Of a DNA stretch of 64,000 nucleotides, positions 11,701 through 23,568 are shown one piece after another. Source of the DNA: Lytechinus variegatus (lineage: Eukaryota; Echinodermata; Echinoidea; Temnopleuroida; Toxopneustidae). A program made the position numbers and the translations under genes. Under the pieces are notes generated by a model. The model was not told the origin of the DNA and ran no database searches. It saw only the letters and a list, made by a program, of their open reading frames with translations. Position 1 is the stretch's first letter, and every line of letters starts with the position of its first letter. The DNA lies in contig NC_054746.1 of assembly GCF_018143015.1 (NCBI RefSeq), positions 37,170,830-37,234,829 of the forward strand. Direction: 5' to 3'.

Positions 11701-14700
11701 ATAAAAGTTCAGAAAATGTGTTTAAAAAACATAGAAATGGTGTGGGCTTCATTTATAGAAGATGTATAGGACTTATGATTGCTAGAATTTGCTAGATAGT
11801 TTAGGCATTTTTTACTATTAAAAAAATGGCAATGTTGAAGAATACAATTGCAACTAATTTTGGTTTAGTCATCAATGCTTTACTTTTGATATTTTTAAAA
11901 ATACTACCAGAGTATCAACCTTTCCTCATTTGTTTTTGTTTTTACTGCAGGGTATGCTGTCACTATTAGTGCACCTCATATGGTAAGTATATATTTGCAC
12001 ATCATTTTCTAAGGAAGTCAATATGAGAACAAATACAACAGCATGAGATAGTGGATATGTTTTAAGCACTCAAATGGATATTCCCTGTTGTCAGATCAGC
12101 AGTTGTACTTGTGATATTGTGTTTCATACACTGTCTCCCAGAGAGTTGGATGCTTTCATTAGCAATTAGCAATTAAATTCAAATCAGGATACCGTATCAA
12201 CAAGTATGTACTGTCTGCAAAGTGATATGATTTTTAATTGTTTGTTAGCCTAATGTTGATTGCAATGCAAACTGCTAGGTCTGGTATGATTCATATAAAA
12301 GTAAATATATGAGAACTCTGCTCTTCATGCTTAAAATCTTGAAACGAACAATTGTTTTAAGAACTATTATCAGAAAGATTACGAAGCAGTTCTGTTCAGT
12401 ACTACCTTACATGGTGTTACTGCAAATCTTAACACCATGCAAACCTTGAAAGCTTATAATATAATGAAATATTGAAAAATCTAAAAGTGAAACTGTTTGT
12501 GCCACTGTTGTAAAATAGTCATAATAAAAAAAAATATATATATTGTGTCTTTATCTCCCAGCATGCACATGCCCTTGAACTACTGAAAGACCATCTTAGT
12601 GAAGGCAAGTCAGCATTGGATGTTGGATCTGGAAGTGGTTATTTGACTGCCTGTATGGCTATCATGGTAAGAATATGAAACAAATATATATTCATAATTT
12701 GATGGATGGTAATCTGGTAGGAATCTGAAAAGAAAAAGACTGTGAACCAATCACATCAGGTTGATGGAAATCATTCTAAGAATCTTGATAGAATGTCAGC
12801 TAATATCATGAATAATTGGATGGATGGCGGTCATTATAACAATCTTGATAGAATGTCAGCTAATATCATGAATAATTGGATGGATGGCGGTCATGATAAC
12901 AATCTTGATCTTCGCCAATCATGCTGAAAATGGAAAGATAGATCATGAGAATCTAAATCAAATTGAAGCCTATTGTTAGTAGTAATGATATATGATAATT
13001 ACATTAATACAACTGTTAGTAAACACCTCAATCAGACTTGGAATCTTATCTGTTACCTGATTCATGAAGACTCGATACCAAAATAAGGATGGCTTTCATG
13101 CTATTAGAAAAACACCACACATTATTTTGATGACTTGTCTATAGACTTTGGATAATTTTGACCAAAATTTAAACACTTGATCTAACTTGAAATTTAATTT
13201 CCTTTCTATGCCTATCACAGAAATTAAACCCTTATAACTTTTCCATTTTCTTTATCTTTTAGGTGGGATCCACGGGGAAGGTAGTAGGGATAGACCATAT
13301 CAAAGAATTGGTAGATAAATCTAGGAAAAATATAGAAAAGGATAACCCTGATCTTCTAACATCGGGTAGGATGCAACTAGTAGGTGAGTTACGGTATGGC
13401 TTTTTATATTGTAAGAAATGTGTCTTTTTGAACTGAACTGAACTGAATTTATTTCCAAACAATGTCAAAATACATTTATACAAGGTTTAATAATTGTCAT
13501 ATACGTCATTGGTAAAAGGAGTCCACAGAAATAGCAAGTACTGCTAATGGGACGTGGAGCCCCTATCCAATGATATACATAATCATAATTAATAGCATGA
13601 AATGTTTAAAATATAAGTTTACAAGTTATGCTCTTCAGCAAGTATCAAGTGTATATACAATGAAAGTGTATGAATAGTTCTAGCACAATAGGGCAAAAGC
13701 AAGAATTGCATACAAATGAATTGAAATATATATACAGTATTTACAAATGATTGAGGAACTTATGAATATCCTTGTATGAAAATGATTTTAAGTGTTCTGC
13801 AGAAGGAATTTACAGATTCGAGCCATTGTACTGTTCCAGATTTGTGAAATCATAAATGAGATTGAAATTTTACCATGTTCTGTCCTCACCCTTTCTTAAA
13901 GTAGAGCTGATTGTTTTTGTCTTGTACTTCTCAAAGAAATTACAATACTCATTCACTGTGCATATTTGAGGGTGAAAAACAGTAACTCAAGTTAGAGACA
14001 TAATACAGGGGTGTGAGAATTCAGATTTTTAACTGATTTCAGATTTTTTTTCAGCTTGATTTCAGCTTATTTTTGGCTTTCTTCTGTACAAAAAGTATTG
14101 GAGCTCTTTCTATTTCAGATTTTTTCAACACTCTTCAGCTTTTTTTCAGATCTTTTTATTTTTGACCACTCACACCCCTGATAATATTGAATTTACATTG
14201 GTGTATTATCTTTAGTTTCAACTCCTGTTATTTTGCTGAAATAGATATTTGAAAAAAAAATCATTTTACATGTTTACACTGTCCATCATATGGAAAAAGA
14301 AAATACCCAGTCTTCATTGTAACTTTTATTCTTTTTTATTTATTTCAATTTCCAGTTGGTGATGGTAGACAAGGATATGCTTCTGGTGCCCCATATGATG
14401 CTATTCATGTTGGTGCTGCTGCTCCAACATTACCACAGGCAGTGAGTTGATGTTTTTAAGCAATACCGGATTTGAAGAAATAACCAATAACATATCCAAT
14501 ATTGAACTTTGATTGGAGGGTAGGATGCTTTTCAATGATAAAATACAACTAAGAATCCATTAGAAAAAAAAAGCATTTTGATAGTTGAAAATTCAATGAA
14601 AGTGGGACAAGATCATGGAATTTTTCCAAGTTGAACCTACTCTTTTGGGACAGTTATTTACTTTAATTACTTTTTTTTTTGGGGGAGGTAGACCCTCTCT

Positions 14701-15411
14701 TATTGGTGCATCTCAATCACTTTCCCCCAATCCACACGTTTGCAGATCAATTATACAAGTAGCAAATCAATTTGATTAAAGGTAAATGCTAGTTTTGGTA
14801 ACGATATCAAAATGAGTTCGTACAGAATCCAATTAAATGACCACCAAAGTGTCTGTTTGTATAGATAAAACGCATGTGCCAAAGAATTCTGGAAGAAATT
14901 GTGTAATTGCTGAGAAATCAGCAAATAAGCACAGGAATTGGGTAGGGCGTCGGGCCCTACGCCCTAAGCAATAATTATACATTGTCCCACGTGCGCTTAT
15001 CTGTGTTGGGGATCTTCGTTGTTAACATTTCAAGATTTCACAAAGTTCAGTTAATGTAACTGTACCAGATCTAGATCCTCGATGATATACTGACAATTAA
15101 GCCTTGTTTTACAGACTTTCTCATGAAATCAGTGTTTACTGCAACTACTGGAATTTCTCTTTAAATGCAGAAATAATCTTATTGTAAATGGATTGACTGA
15201 GGTTGTTTTTATCCTTTTTTTGAAACAGCTGATTGAGCAATTGAAGCCTGGTGGTCGTCTCATCATCCCGGTAGGACCACAAGGAGCAGCTCAGAATCTA
15301 GAGCAGTATGACAAATCACAAGAAGGACAAATCACAAAGAAGACTCTCATGGGTGTAGTCTATGTACCCCTTACTGCTAAAGATCAACAGTGGCCAGGCA
15401 AGTGGAAGTAA
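8761..15411 (+). CDS. PCMT1: Protein-L-isoaspartate(D-aspartate) O-methyltransferase, seven exons
   Basis: This SAM-dependent enzyme methylates isoaspartyl residues of damaged proteins to start their repair. Exons: 8761-9010, 11430-11534, 11951-11982, 12562-12666, 13263-13383, 14356-14441, 15229-15411; every junction is GT-AG and phases agree. From the internal ATG at 8956 (MAWRSS..., strong context GAGATGG) the protein has 228 residues, close to the 227 of the mammalian cytosolic enzyme. Visible motifs are [19 protein letters not shown], the SAM-binding [12 protein letters not shown], and [11 protein letters not shown] followed by [11 protein letters not shown]. An in-frame upstream ATG at 8761, with a stop at 8719-8721 above it, adds 65 residues: a hydrophobic stretch at residues 9-32, then a Glu-rich segment with cysteines in [11 protein letters not shown]. 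Which start is used cannot be told from DNA. The C-terminus, QWPGKWK, resembles the cytosolic QWSRWK ending. Confidence 0.95.
10266..10734 (-). mobile_element. Degenerate LINE ORF2 C-terminal remnant in PCMT1 intron 1
   Basis: Minus-strand frames keep the signature of the extreme C-terminus of non-LTR retrotransposon ORF2 proteins: first [11 protein letters not shown], then [18 protein letters not shown] with [12 protein letters not shown], then, in another frame, [13 protein letters not shown]...FRQSL (family pattern R..xWNxLP...F+..L). A stop follows CRED and the frame changes before RTAWIW, so it is a dead, 5'-truncated copy. The reverse transcriptase domain is absent. The clade (CR1/Jockey-like) is not resolved. 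Confidence 0.7.
12781..12916 (+). repeat. 60-bp tandem duplication in PCMT1 intron 4
   Basis: Two 60-bp units (12781-12840 and 12841-12900) are identical except for one base near the end (CATTATAAC versus CATGATAAC). A partial third copy starts with AATCTTGAT at 12901. They are open in frame by chance (…[13 protein letters not shown]…) but sit between exons 4 and 5 and are not part of PCMT1. Confidence 0.9.
14006..14180. mobile_element. Short MITE, PCMT1 intron 5
   Basis: Ends are CAGGGGTGTGAG and its exact inverse CTCACACCCCTG. The immediate flanks share ATAATA, a possible but unconvincing target duplication in AT-rich DNA. The interior is T-rich with repeated 'TTCAGATTTTTT' and 'TTCAGCTT' blocks. 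Confidence 0.6.
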
Positions 15412-17652
15412 ATGAATGAACCATACCATATTGGACCTTTCTTTTTTTCATGTTGGTTTCCTTCTGTTTGATGATTTAATCTTAAGGACTGCGGAAGAAT
15501 GCTGTGATCCGGTTTGTTTCTGCTTGAGGTGATTGGTAGTCGGACATAAATGCTAGGAACAGAATCATTGATTCCCATGACAACTGTTCGTCAGATTTGG
15601 CTCCTGAAGATTATTGGACAAGAAGATTTGACTATCAGCAAAGCTGTGCCAATGATATTCTTCATCATAGAGGATATTTGAATTGTAATAACATCAAACT
15701 TACATTTCTGGCCATATTAAAAGGGCCTTTGTGGCTGAGACTAAAGCTGATGACAGTGCCATTTTGGCATATAATCAGGCTGTGTCTACATGTGACACCC
15801 TGACATTATGAATGAAGTTTATGTCAGCCCTAACAGTATACAGTGTTCCTTGAAAGGAAGTACACTATTGGAAGCATTTGAAAGTGAGCAGAGGAAATTG
15901 ATTTTCAATTAATAGGTGGTTCTCATTTTCAATTGATAGTTATTTGACTGAAAAATATTATGCAATCTGCATTTGATATTATTTTGAATGTTAGTGTATG
16001 TAGATTATGATTTAATTTAGACATTGAAAATAATATTAATTAGAAGTTTATTTATTTAATTTTGTTGTCCAAGTGCTGAGAAGGGATCTAGCAATGATTC
16101 ATATTTTGTTTGTTCTTAGGTGTAGAACCTACTGATCAATGCTTGATTCAGAAATGTTTATTTGATATTGCTCAAATTCATTGCCATGTGCTGGTATTAA
16201 ATTCAGTGTTGGAATTGAGGAAAGCTTTTAAGTGTTTTACATAGTTGTGGGAAATCATTTGCATCATACTTGATTCAGTATTTGACATTTTTACTTAATT
16301 CTAAGGCCCAAGTCCAGCTTAAATTAGGCCGTGGTCACACTCTCTGCTAAAATTATGGGAAGCCAAAAATGTCAACTTTTTGTTTACATTGTATGTTTCT
16401 AATGTTCACTGTATTTTTTCATCATGCTATTATGGTGAAAAAAACAACAACACAACAAATTCACATATTATTTCCAAACTGTTACGAATGACCCGAGTGA
16501 CAGTTCACCTGATAAGTTGAACTTGTACTGTTATAGATTTGAGTGAAAATTAGCTATCCATAGTTAAACTGCAACTTTTGACCTGAGCTTGAATTAATCC
16601 ATAGTTCAGAATATACAGGCCTAAGTATCCAAGAAATGGGTCCTATTTTGAACATAATTCAGCTTACAAATTCATTGATTGGATATGAAAAAATACACTA
16701 AACTATTTTATCAAAATAAAAACTTCAGTTGTATACACTGTACATTTTTTTTTTACGTTCATGTAGGTATTGAATTGAATATTGACTTTAGTCACTAAAC
16801 TAAACCCACTTTGGCAACATGAGATATTTGTTATATTATGATGTGGGCTAGCTAAAACATTGATATGTGTGAATGATTATCTTTGTTATAATACTGCTCA
16901 TATAGATTAAGTCAAGGTGATATTTGGAGTTCTGGCAGTGGAACTGCACTTCAAGAGAAACCCATTTAAAATCAAACTTGAATACATCTATAAGAAGATA
17001 TAAGAAATTAAGCAAACTCACAAATGCATTTATGGGACTACATGCACTATGTATCCTGATGTTGATGACTTTAGTTATTCTATTTTCTCTGTATAAGTCT
17101 TCGCTAATAATTCCATGCCATAAGTTTCTCTAGTCTTAAGCATCAGTTTTGCTTGCCTGTTATAATCAGGTACTAGTAGGAGGTCTAAATAATTCATTGT
17201 ATAAGTTTGATGGGATTCTCGGCGAGTTGTGATTTTCGTCATTACCAGGTCTCAAATGTATTGTCTATGAGTTATGAATGAGAGAGAGTGTTAAAGAAAG
17301 AGTAATGAGCAAAAAAGTGACTTGCCTCAATCCTACATTGCTGTATATCATGTAATTTTACGAAACTGCTGCACATTGCTTAATGAGGATGGAGAGCCTT
17401 TTTTTTGCTGTTGCAATAATTTTTCAGCTCTTAAGAAATATTGAAAAATTGGCAAAATAGATCTCACAGATTTTCACCATTGTGTTTTCTTGTTTTTCTG
17501 CTTTGACACAATGAATTTCGTATTTGGATTCTCTTATAAAGAGAACAAATAATTTCCACATGCCGTTACATACATTGTAACGTTGGATGATAGGGTCTCA
17601 GTCAATTTATGTACAATGATGGTATATGTAGAAAGCAAGATTGATTTGAACG

Positions 17653-17914
17653 TCAAGTCCACCTCAGAAAAATGTTGATTTGAATCAATAGAAAAAATCA
17701 GAAAAGCACAATGCTGAAAATTTCATCAAAATCGGATGTAAAATAAGAAAGTTATGACATTTCAAAGTTTTTCTTATTTTCAACAAAATAGTTATATGAA
17801 CGAGCCAGTTACAACCAAATTTTACATCCGATTTTGATGAAATTTTCAGTGTTATGCTTGTTGAATTTTTCTCTTTTCATTCAAATCAAGTTTTTGTTGG
17901 GGTGGACTTGTCCT
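17653..17914. mobile_element. Long-arm foldback MITE
   Basis: The left arm begins GTCAAGTCCACC and the reverse complement of the right arm begins GACAAGTCCACC. Both continue with 'TTGATTTGAAT' and 'CTGAAAATTTCATC' followed by 'AAAATCGGATGTAAAAT'. The arms are about 90 bp with mismatches around a short centre. I recognise this as a family present in echinoid and other deuterostome genomes. Confidence 0.75.
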
Positions 17915-18575
17915 TTAAATGCTTCCAAGTAACCAACCAGATGACTTATGACTACTTCCTATCAAAGGGACTTGGTAATGAGATTTTGAATTCAATAAAC
18001 ATCTTATGAAACAACTGCTCCCTCACCGAGCCTTCTTGCCTCTGAAGGCATAATTCAGTTCATTTCAAATTTTATTTAATCACCATTTATGAAGGAAAAT
18101 ATTGTGTTCATTGTGCAAGATAGTAAGTTGCAATGAAGTTCAATTTTCCATGTAAACATGTAAACTATGTATGGCTTGTAAAAGGAGCTAAATATAACAT
18201 GTATGTAAAGCTTTGGTAATAACTAGAAGACTGTACCATATGGGCGCTTAGTGGGATATTGGTCTGATAATTATTTTTCAAACTGTATACTTTAATGCAT
18301 GACTGAGTTTAATAAACTCATCATTTTGTTCTAGATAGGTATGGGGCTTCAACTTTATACAGTAAATTGTTTGATTTCTTTTTCAATTCCTTTCTGTTTT
18401 GAATTTCTTTCTTGTAAAATTATAGTTCATGAGAAATTTGCAAAGTTGTAACACCATTTAAAACAAGATATATTTCTCTTTGTATCATTTGATATCTAAT
18501 ATCAATTTCTCTTTTGCTAATATTTGCTTCCATATAGTTCTCATTATTATTAGAACTTACAAAATAGAAAGTCCA

Positions 18576-18769
18576 GGGGGTGTTTCACAAAGATGTGTGA
18601 CTTAAATTCCCAGTAGCGTACAGTATAGAAGACATCATCACATTGGTCAGATCACGGGCAAGAGACGTGCACTACCGCGTATCCATCAATCAGATTGCGC
18701 GTCATATCATGTACGCGTCGGCATTTAAGGGCGACTTAAGTCATACTTAAATCTTTGTGAAACACCCCC
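18576..18769. mobile_element. MITE with GGGGGTGTTTCACAAAGAT ends
   Basis: The left end GGGGGTGTTTCACAAAGAT is matched by its inverse ATCTTTGTGAAACACCCCC at the right end. The sub-terminal GACTTAA is also inverted. The interior is GC-richer than the flanks and has no open frame. Confidence 0.8.
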
Positions 18770-19269
18770 AGTAGGGTTTTTAAGAGCAGTTAAGCATATA
18801 ACACTACACGTGCTCTGTGTCTATTACTCTCTGCTATAACTTGTGTCATTATAGACCAAGTTGAATAAAATTCTTGCAATGACATAAATTACAAAGAGTT
18901 CTATTGAGCACTTAAACATCATTTACAGCTTCTATTAAGCTGTCGTGTAGAAATTGTTCATATTTAGACAAATATTAAGTCTGATTAACAGCAAGTGAAA
19001 TATTTCACTCTAAGCTCTGTATTGAATTGTATTGCTGTTATAATGAAATAATTCTTCTGTGTGGACTATGTCCAAATGCATGACTATGTTGCTCTGATAT
19101 TGTGGAGAATTTATTTTCTCCTTTAAGCATGATGTTGTATTAAATATATATGCACAAAAAATATGATTGCAGCATATGTACAGGTGAAAGAACTATGAAA
19201 TAAATTTTTAATTTCTTTACCTGATTACTTACTGTCTGTCATTTTGTTAACCAGTACGTAGAGTTGCTT

Positions 19270-20275
19270 CAAATCATTTGGGGGGGGGGGCTGCATCAGC
19301 CGCTGCACAAAATTCTTTGATCGCGCCGCTCACTGACTTTACTTTCAAGTCTCACGCAGCTTTTGAGACCAAAATTGTAACCCCGGGGTACGCGTAATAT
19401 TTCGTAAGTGCCTCCAGACCCCAAATCGCTCAAAAAACGTGAATTTGTGTTCAAATCCAACGCAAATAGTGTTTTTAGCCTTAATTCATAAATGTATCAT
19501 TATTTTCCCTTTTACTGATTAAAGGTATTGTTTAACTTTGTGAGCAGCCGATTTAAAAAATTCTCAAACCAAGATGACACATGTGTACAAGTGCATGTAT
19601 TAGAACTAATAAACCCTGAAAACAACCATTATTGAGAATGAAAAGCTAAAACTACAAGGCAAACCCCGATTTTGTAAATAGGCGTCTTATAGACGCCTAA
19701 ATAGTACACATACGTGTATGGGATGAAATTAAGATGATGTTTCCGGTCACTTTATATTTCAATTTTTGAAGCACTAAATAATTATTTTGGAATGCAATTT
19801 TTTCTGGGCTTCATTTTTGTAACATATCACAGACACAGGTGACAAGTGTGACCTTCTAGCTCAGATTTTTTAGAGTCAAACCAATGTTAACCAATCACTT
19901 TAAAATGAATTAATTCCATTTTGTTTATGGTCAAAATAAACTCCTCAATACTTTTCATTGAAAAAACATTTTAAAAAAAGTAAAGAAAAACCAAAGAAAT
20001 GCATAAGAAATTTTGAAAACAATGAAATACATAAGAAAATAAAGGTGATGTTGAAATTTTTCAAAAGTGCATTTGATCAGATCCTTAAACAGAGCCTTTT
20101 GTAACAAAAAAGTTAGCATTTTAGGGACATTATTTAGTTAATTAGAGCAACTTTTTGATTTTATGCATAAATTAGCATAATTAACCAATGAAATTTTTTT
20201 TTCAGAATTTGATCTTCTACTTTTGGAGATTATGCCATGGGGGGGGGGCTGAATCAGCCCCCCCCCTCAGTCTTA
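19270..20275. repeat. Dispersed repeat, copy 1 (G-run/CTGCATCAGCC boundaries)
   Basis: It shares an ordered set of blocks with 61060-61670: 'CTTTTGAGACCAA', a CCCGGGTACG-like string, 'TTGCTCAAAAA', 'ATCATAAATGTAT', 'AAAATACATAAGA' and 'GCATAAATTAGCATAATTA', ending in a G-run with CTGAATCAGCC or CTGCAT. The left boundary here is a G-run plus CTGCATCAGCC and the right boundary is the near palindrome G(8)CTGAATCAGC(8) at about 20240-20265. No coding signal is seen in this copy. Confidence 0.65.
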
Positions 20276-20418
20276 GGCATCAAAATAGCAGTCTATTTAG
20301 GGTTTAAGGTCTGCCATCATTTACCATGGATCATTGCCATTGATCATCGGTCAGCCTGTAGAAATGTTTTCAAAAACTTTGATATTTTCAGCTTGAAGGT
20401 CATCATATACGATACCTA

Positions 20419-20587
20419 AAGGCCTGGTCACACCGCCCGAGCGGTCGTGGAGCGGAGAGAAAAAAATCACCATTTTCGATTTCGATTGTTATTTTTTTGT
20501 TTTCGATTTTTTCCCCAATTTTGTGAGCGAAATTCAACCCTCTCTCCCTACCGCTCCAACATCGCTCGGGCGGTGTGACCAGGCCTT
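20419..20587. mobile_element. MITE with AAGGCCTGGTCACACCGCCC ends
   Basis: The left end AAGGCCTGGTCACACCGCCC plus GAGCG is exactly inverted at the right end, and the arms extend imperfectly to about 45 bp (GGAGCGG ... CCGCTCC). The 80-bp centre is T-rich. Total length is 169 bp. A target duplication is not clear. Confidence 0.85.
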
Positions 20588-20589
20588 AA

Positions 20590-23568
20590 CATGGCTTTGT
20601 CATTTGATAACCAAAGAACTTATTGATGTAATGAACTTCTATGAGGATTCATGTATGTATATTGGAATGGCAATCTAATTATATATATCATATGTATTTG
20701 AATACTTTAGAAATTAGATGTGTATTACATCATCCTACCACTCTTCTATTCACATTCTTGGATCTACTGACCCACCCCTCCGTCTTCTATTCTCCCTTGC
20801 ATACTCACTTGTATACTCATGCTTATTGCTCCTTTTCCCTTTATCACTTTTTGTGCTTCTCCCTACCACCTACCTATACAATACTCTCTCCTTTGTTATA
20901 CAGTAGATGTATAGTAAAACTAGTATACCACTTCAAATAAAGTATTTGTTCATATTTCTGTCTTTTTCTCTTTTACTCACACTTTTCTCCACTCTCTATC
21001 TCTCTGATGCCCTCTATAGCTTCCCATTTATCAATTTTTCTCCATGTGCCTTTTATCTCTTTAATCATGACACATTCAAACACAGGGTCACAGAAAATAT
21101 GGTACAAAAGAAATCTTGAGCTCATATGTTGCAAATTTATTTTGACATCAAGAAAGCTCATGACTGTTATATTACATTCAGTCAACCTCATAAACTGAAA
21201 TACTGCATAAGTTGAACATGACCATAGGACATTTCTCTTACTCTCATCATGTTATTTTTGGACCCACGTAACAAATTCAAGCTATTTTACAAGTCTTGGT
21301 TGGCGTGAATCAAAACTTAGTAGATGTTGAGAGGAAAATATTTACAAATTATTTTGTTACTTTCTTTTCTTTTGAAATTTGCTTTCCTTGGGAAAATGCC
21401 TGTGCTTTTCAGTATTCTATAGTTATTAGTCAAATACACAAGCTGTTTGGGAAATTTCTCAAATATTTCCTAATTATTAGTAGGACTATTAGGATGATTG
21501 TCCAGTTTAATTGTATAATTATGAATTATGATGTATAGTGCAGAGCATCACATAATAAATCAACATTCCTCCAATCAAATGTGCCTTGTGGTAGCACAGG
21601 CTATACAAACAAGCAGACACATGGAACATTGCAAGAAAGATATCTTCAATTCCATCTCAGCTTGCTTGCAACACCCAATTATGCATGATTTTGGGACTTA
21701 AGCTTGATTTTCATTAGATGAGGTCAACACACAGAGGTCTCTTAACTTTGCAGGAGACAAAAAAACAAACAAAAATTTGGAATCAACCACAGGTCTAACA
21801 GACGAGACAGCTTTGAGCAGCCTCAAGTTACACTAATAAAATATCTTATGGCCTGATGATGATTATGACTAAGGTTTACTCAAACTTGTGAAGTGGTCTG
21901 TGAGGTTGACTGGATGAATAAATATTCAAGGTTTAGATGCTACTGTTATATTGCAGATCAGCCTCGGAAATTTACATGAATAAATAAATAATCAAATAGA
22001 TTTGTTCAGTTTCCAATTAAAATTATGATTGTCATGTGCATGATAATATACTAGTAAGATATATACATTACATCAAATTGCGAATGAGCTATCATAATAT
22101 TGATGATATATATCTATACAAGACATTATAATTGACAGGACATGATAACAAAACAATACATCAAGGTTGGATGGAATAAATCTGATATATATAATACACT
22201 GTATTGTGTATCTTCCTCAACAACAAAGTTAAGGGGTAATTGAATGCAATATAAATATTACATTTTTCACCTTTCAACACTTGCATTTTTTATTCATTAT
22301 ACAGCATATACGAGGCACTTGAAATGTAATTATAAATACACCTAAAATAAGTTACTATAGTGACTCATGCCATTTGAAATGTGAAAAATAACAATAAATT
22401 AACATTCAGCATAAATGATAATATGCAAGGTACAAATTTCCAACACACTGGTTTTAATATCAGCAAGATCTGGTTGACAAAGATATGCATTAATTTACAA
22501 TTGAACAGAATCTGAAGTCCACAAATTTAAGCCAATTTTCTTTCTCTTGAATTTCAACGAAGTGTGACATTTAAAATGTTGTTAACATACTTTGCATCAA
22601 ATATGTGTGTTTAAAGTATATCAGTCTGGCTAATGTGATTGCAATCCAGTCATTGCTTTATGAAACAGCCTCTGATTAAATGTTTCAGCCTTGATACATG
22701 TTTATGAATAAACATTTAACAGCACATGAATATCTTGTTGAGTTTCATGAGGAAGATCCCTTGAATAAATTAATATGTAACTAGTAAGTATTGAATTCAT
22801 TACACCCAGAAACTGAATAAAATACAGATCATATGCAATTACTACTATAGGGAGATGAATAGAGTGATAGATACAGTACATGTACAGCCAAGATTGTATC
22901 AAAATAGGCAAGATGAAAAAAAGCAACGGGCAGGATAAATTTGGCACACTGTACTACTCATCACTAATAAAAGGATACATAGAAGAACGATTAGTTAACA
23001 AAAATGCAAAGGAACAGCCTCTGAATTAGAACATTAAAAATTAACCTGACGAGTTCCAGTGATTTCTGTACAAATAAATAGCCTACTGATGAGGCACTTG
23101 TTGAGGCACATGTGTTACTGATTACATATATGATACCCGCCCTCTTTCAGGGGTGTTAATCGTTGCACTTGACAGTATCCAAAGTAATAAAGTGATTTAT
23201 TTCCTAAAACAAGCTGAAAAACAGGAGTCCAGTTTCTGTCAGGGTGTTTTGATAATTAAGACAATATGAAGTCTCCAGCAGAGCTGATGTCTACCAAATC
23301 AGGCATTCATGGCACCTCTTGGTATTGATCACAGGGCATGAAAATCACCTAGAATACAACATTTTGTACACAAAAATGCTAAAACTATGACGTGAAATGA
23401 ATTGCCAGGGCCTGAATTCAGGCTTTGGACTGAAAACTGGCATCTCTGCAAATGAAACATTATTATGTCTAATGCCAAGTGTATAAAGCCTTGTCAACGA
23501 TAACTTCAAGCGAATAGCCAGGAACGCTTCCACTGTTTTGTCAGTGTTACTCAATGTGTTACTGTTGA
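20590..23568 (-). other. Ankyrin-gene 3' UTR and intergenic spacer
   Basis: On the minus strand an AATAAA signal (TTTATT at 23196-23201) lies about 370 nt beyond the ankyrin-gene stop and is a good polyadenylation candidate. The remainder, about 20.6-23.1 kb, is AT-rich with pyrimidine-rich tracts (20,750-21,050). Its small open frames look random. Confidence 0.45.

Larger units (their letters stand above)
15412..19220 (+). other. PCMT1 3' UTR and downstream spacer
   Basis: No other gene is visible on either strand apart from the two MITEs listed separately. Candidate AATAAA polyadenylation signals on the plus strand lie at 18311-18316 and 19199-19204, and there is an earlier one near 17994. 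The 3' UTR could therefore be up to 3.8 kb; the real end cannot be chosen from sequence alone. Confidence 0.5.
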
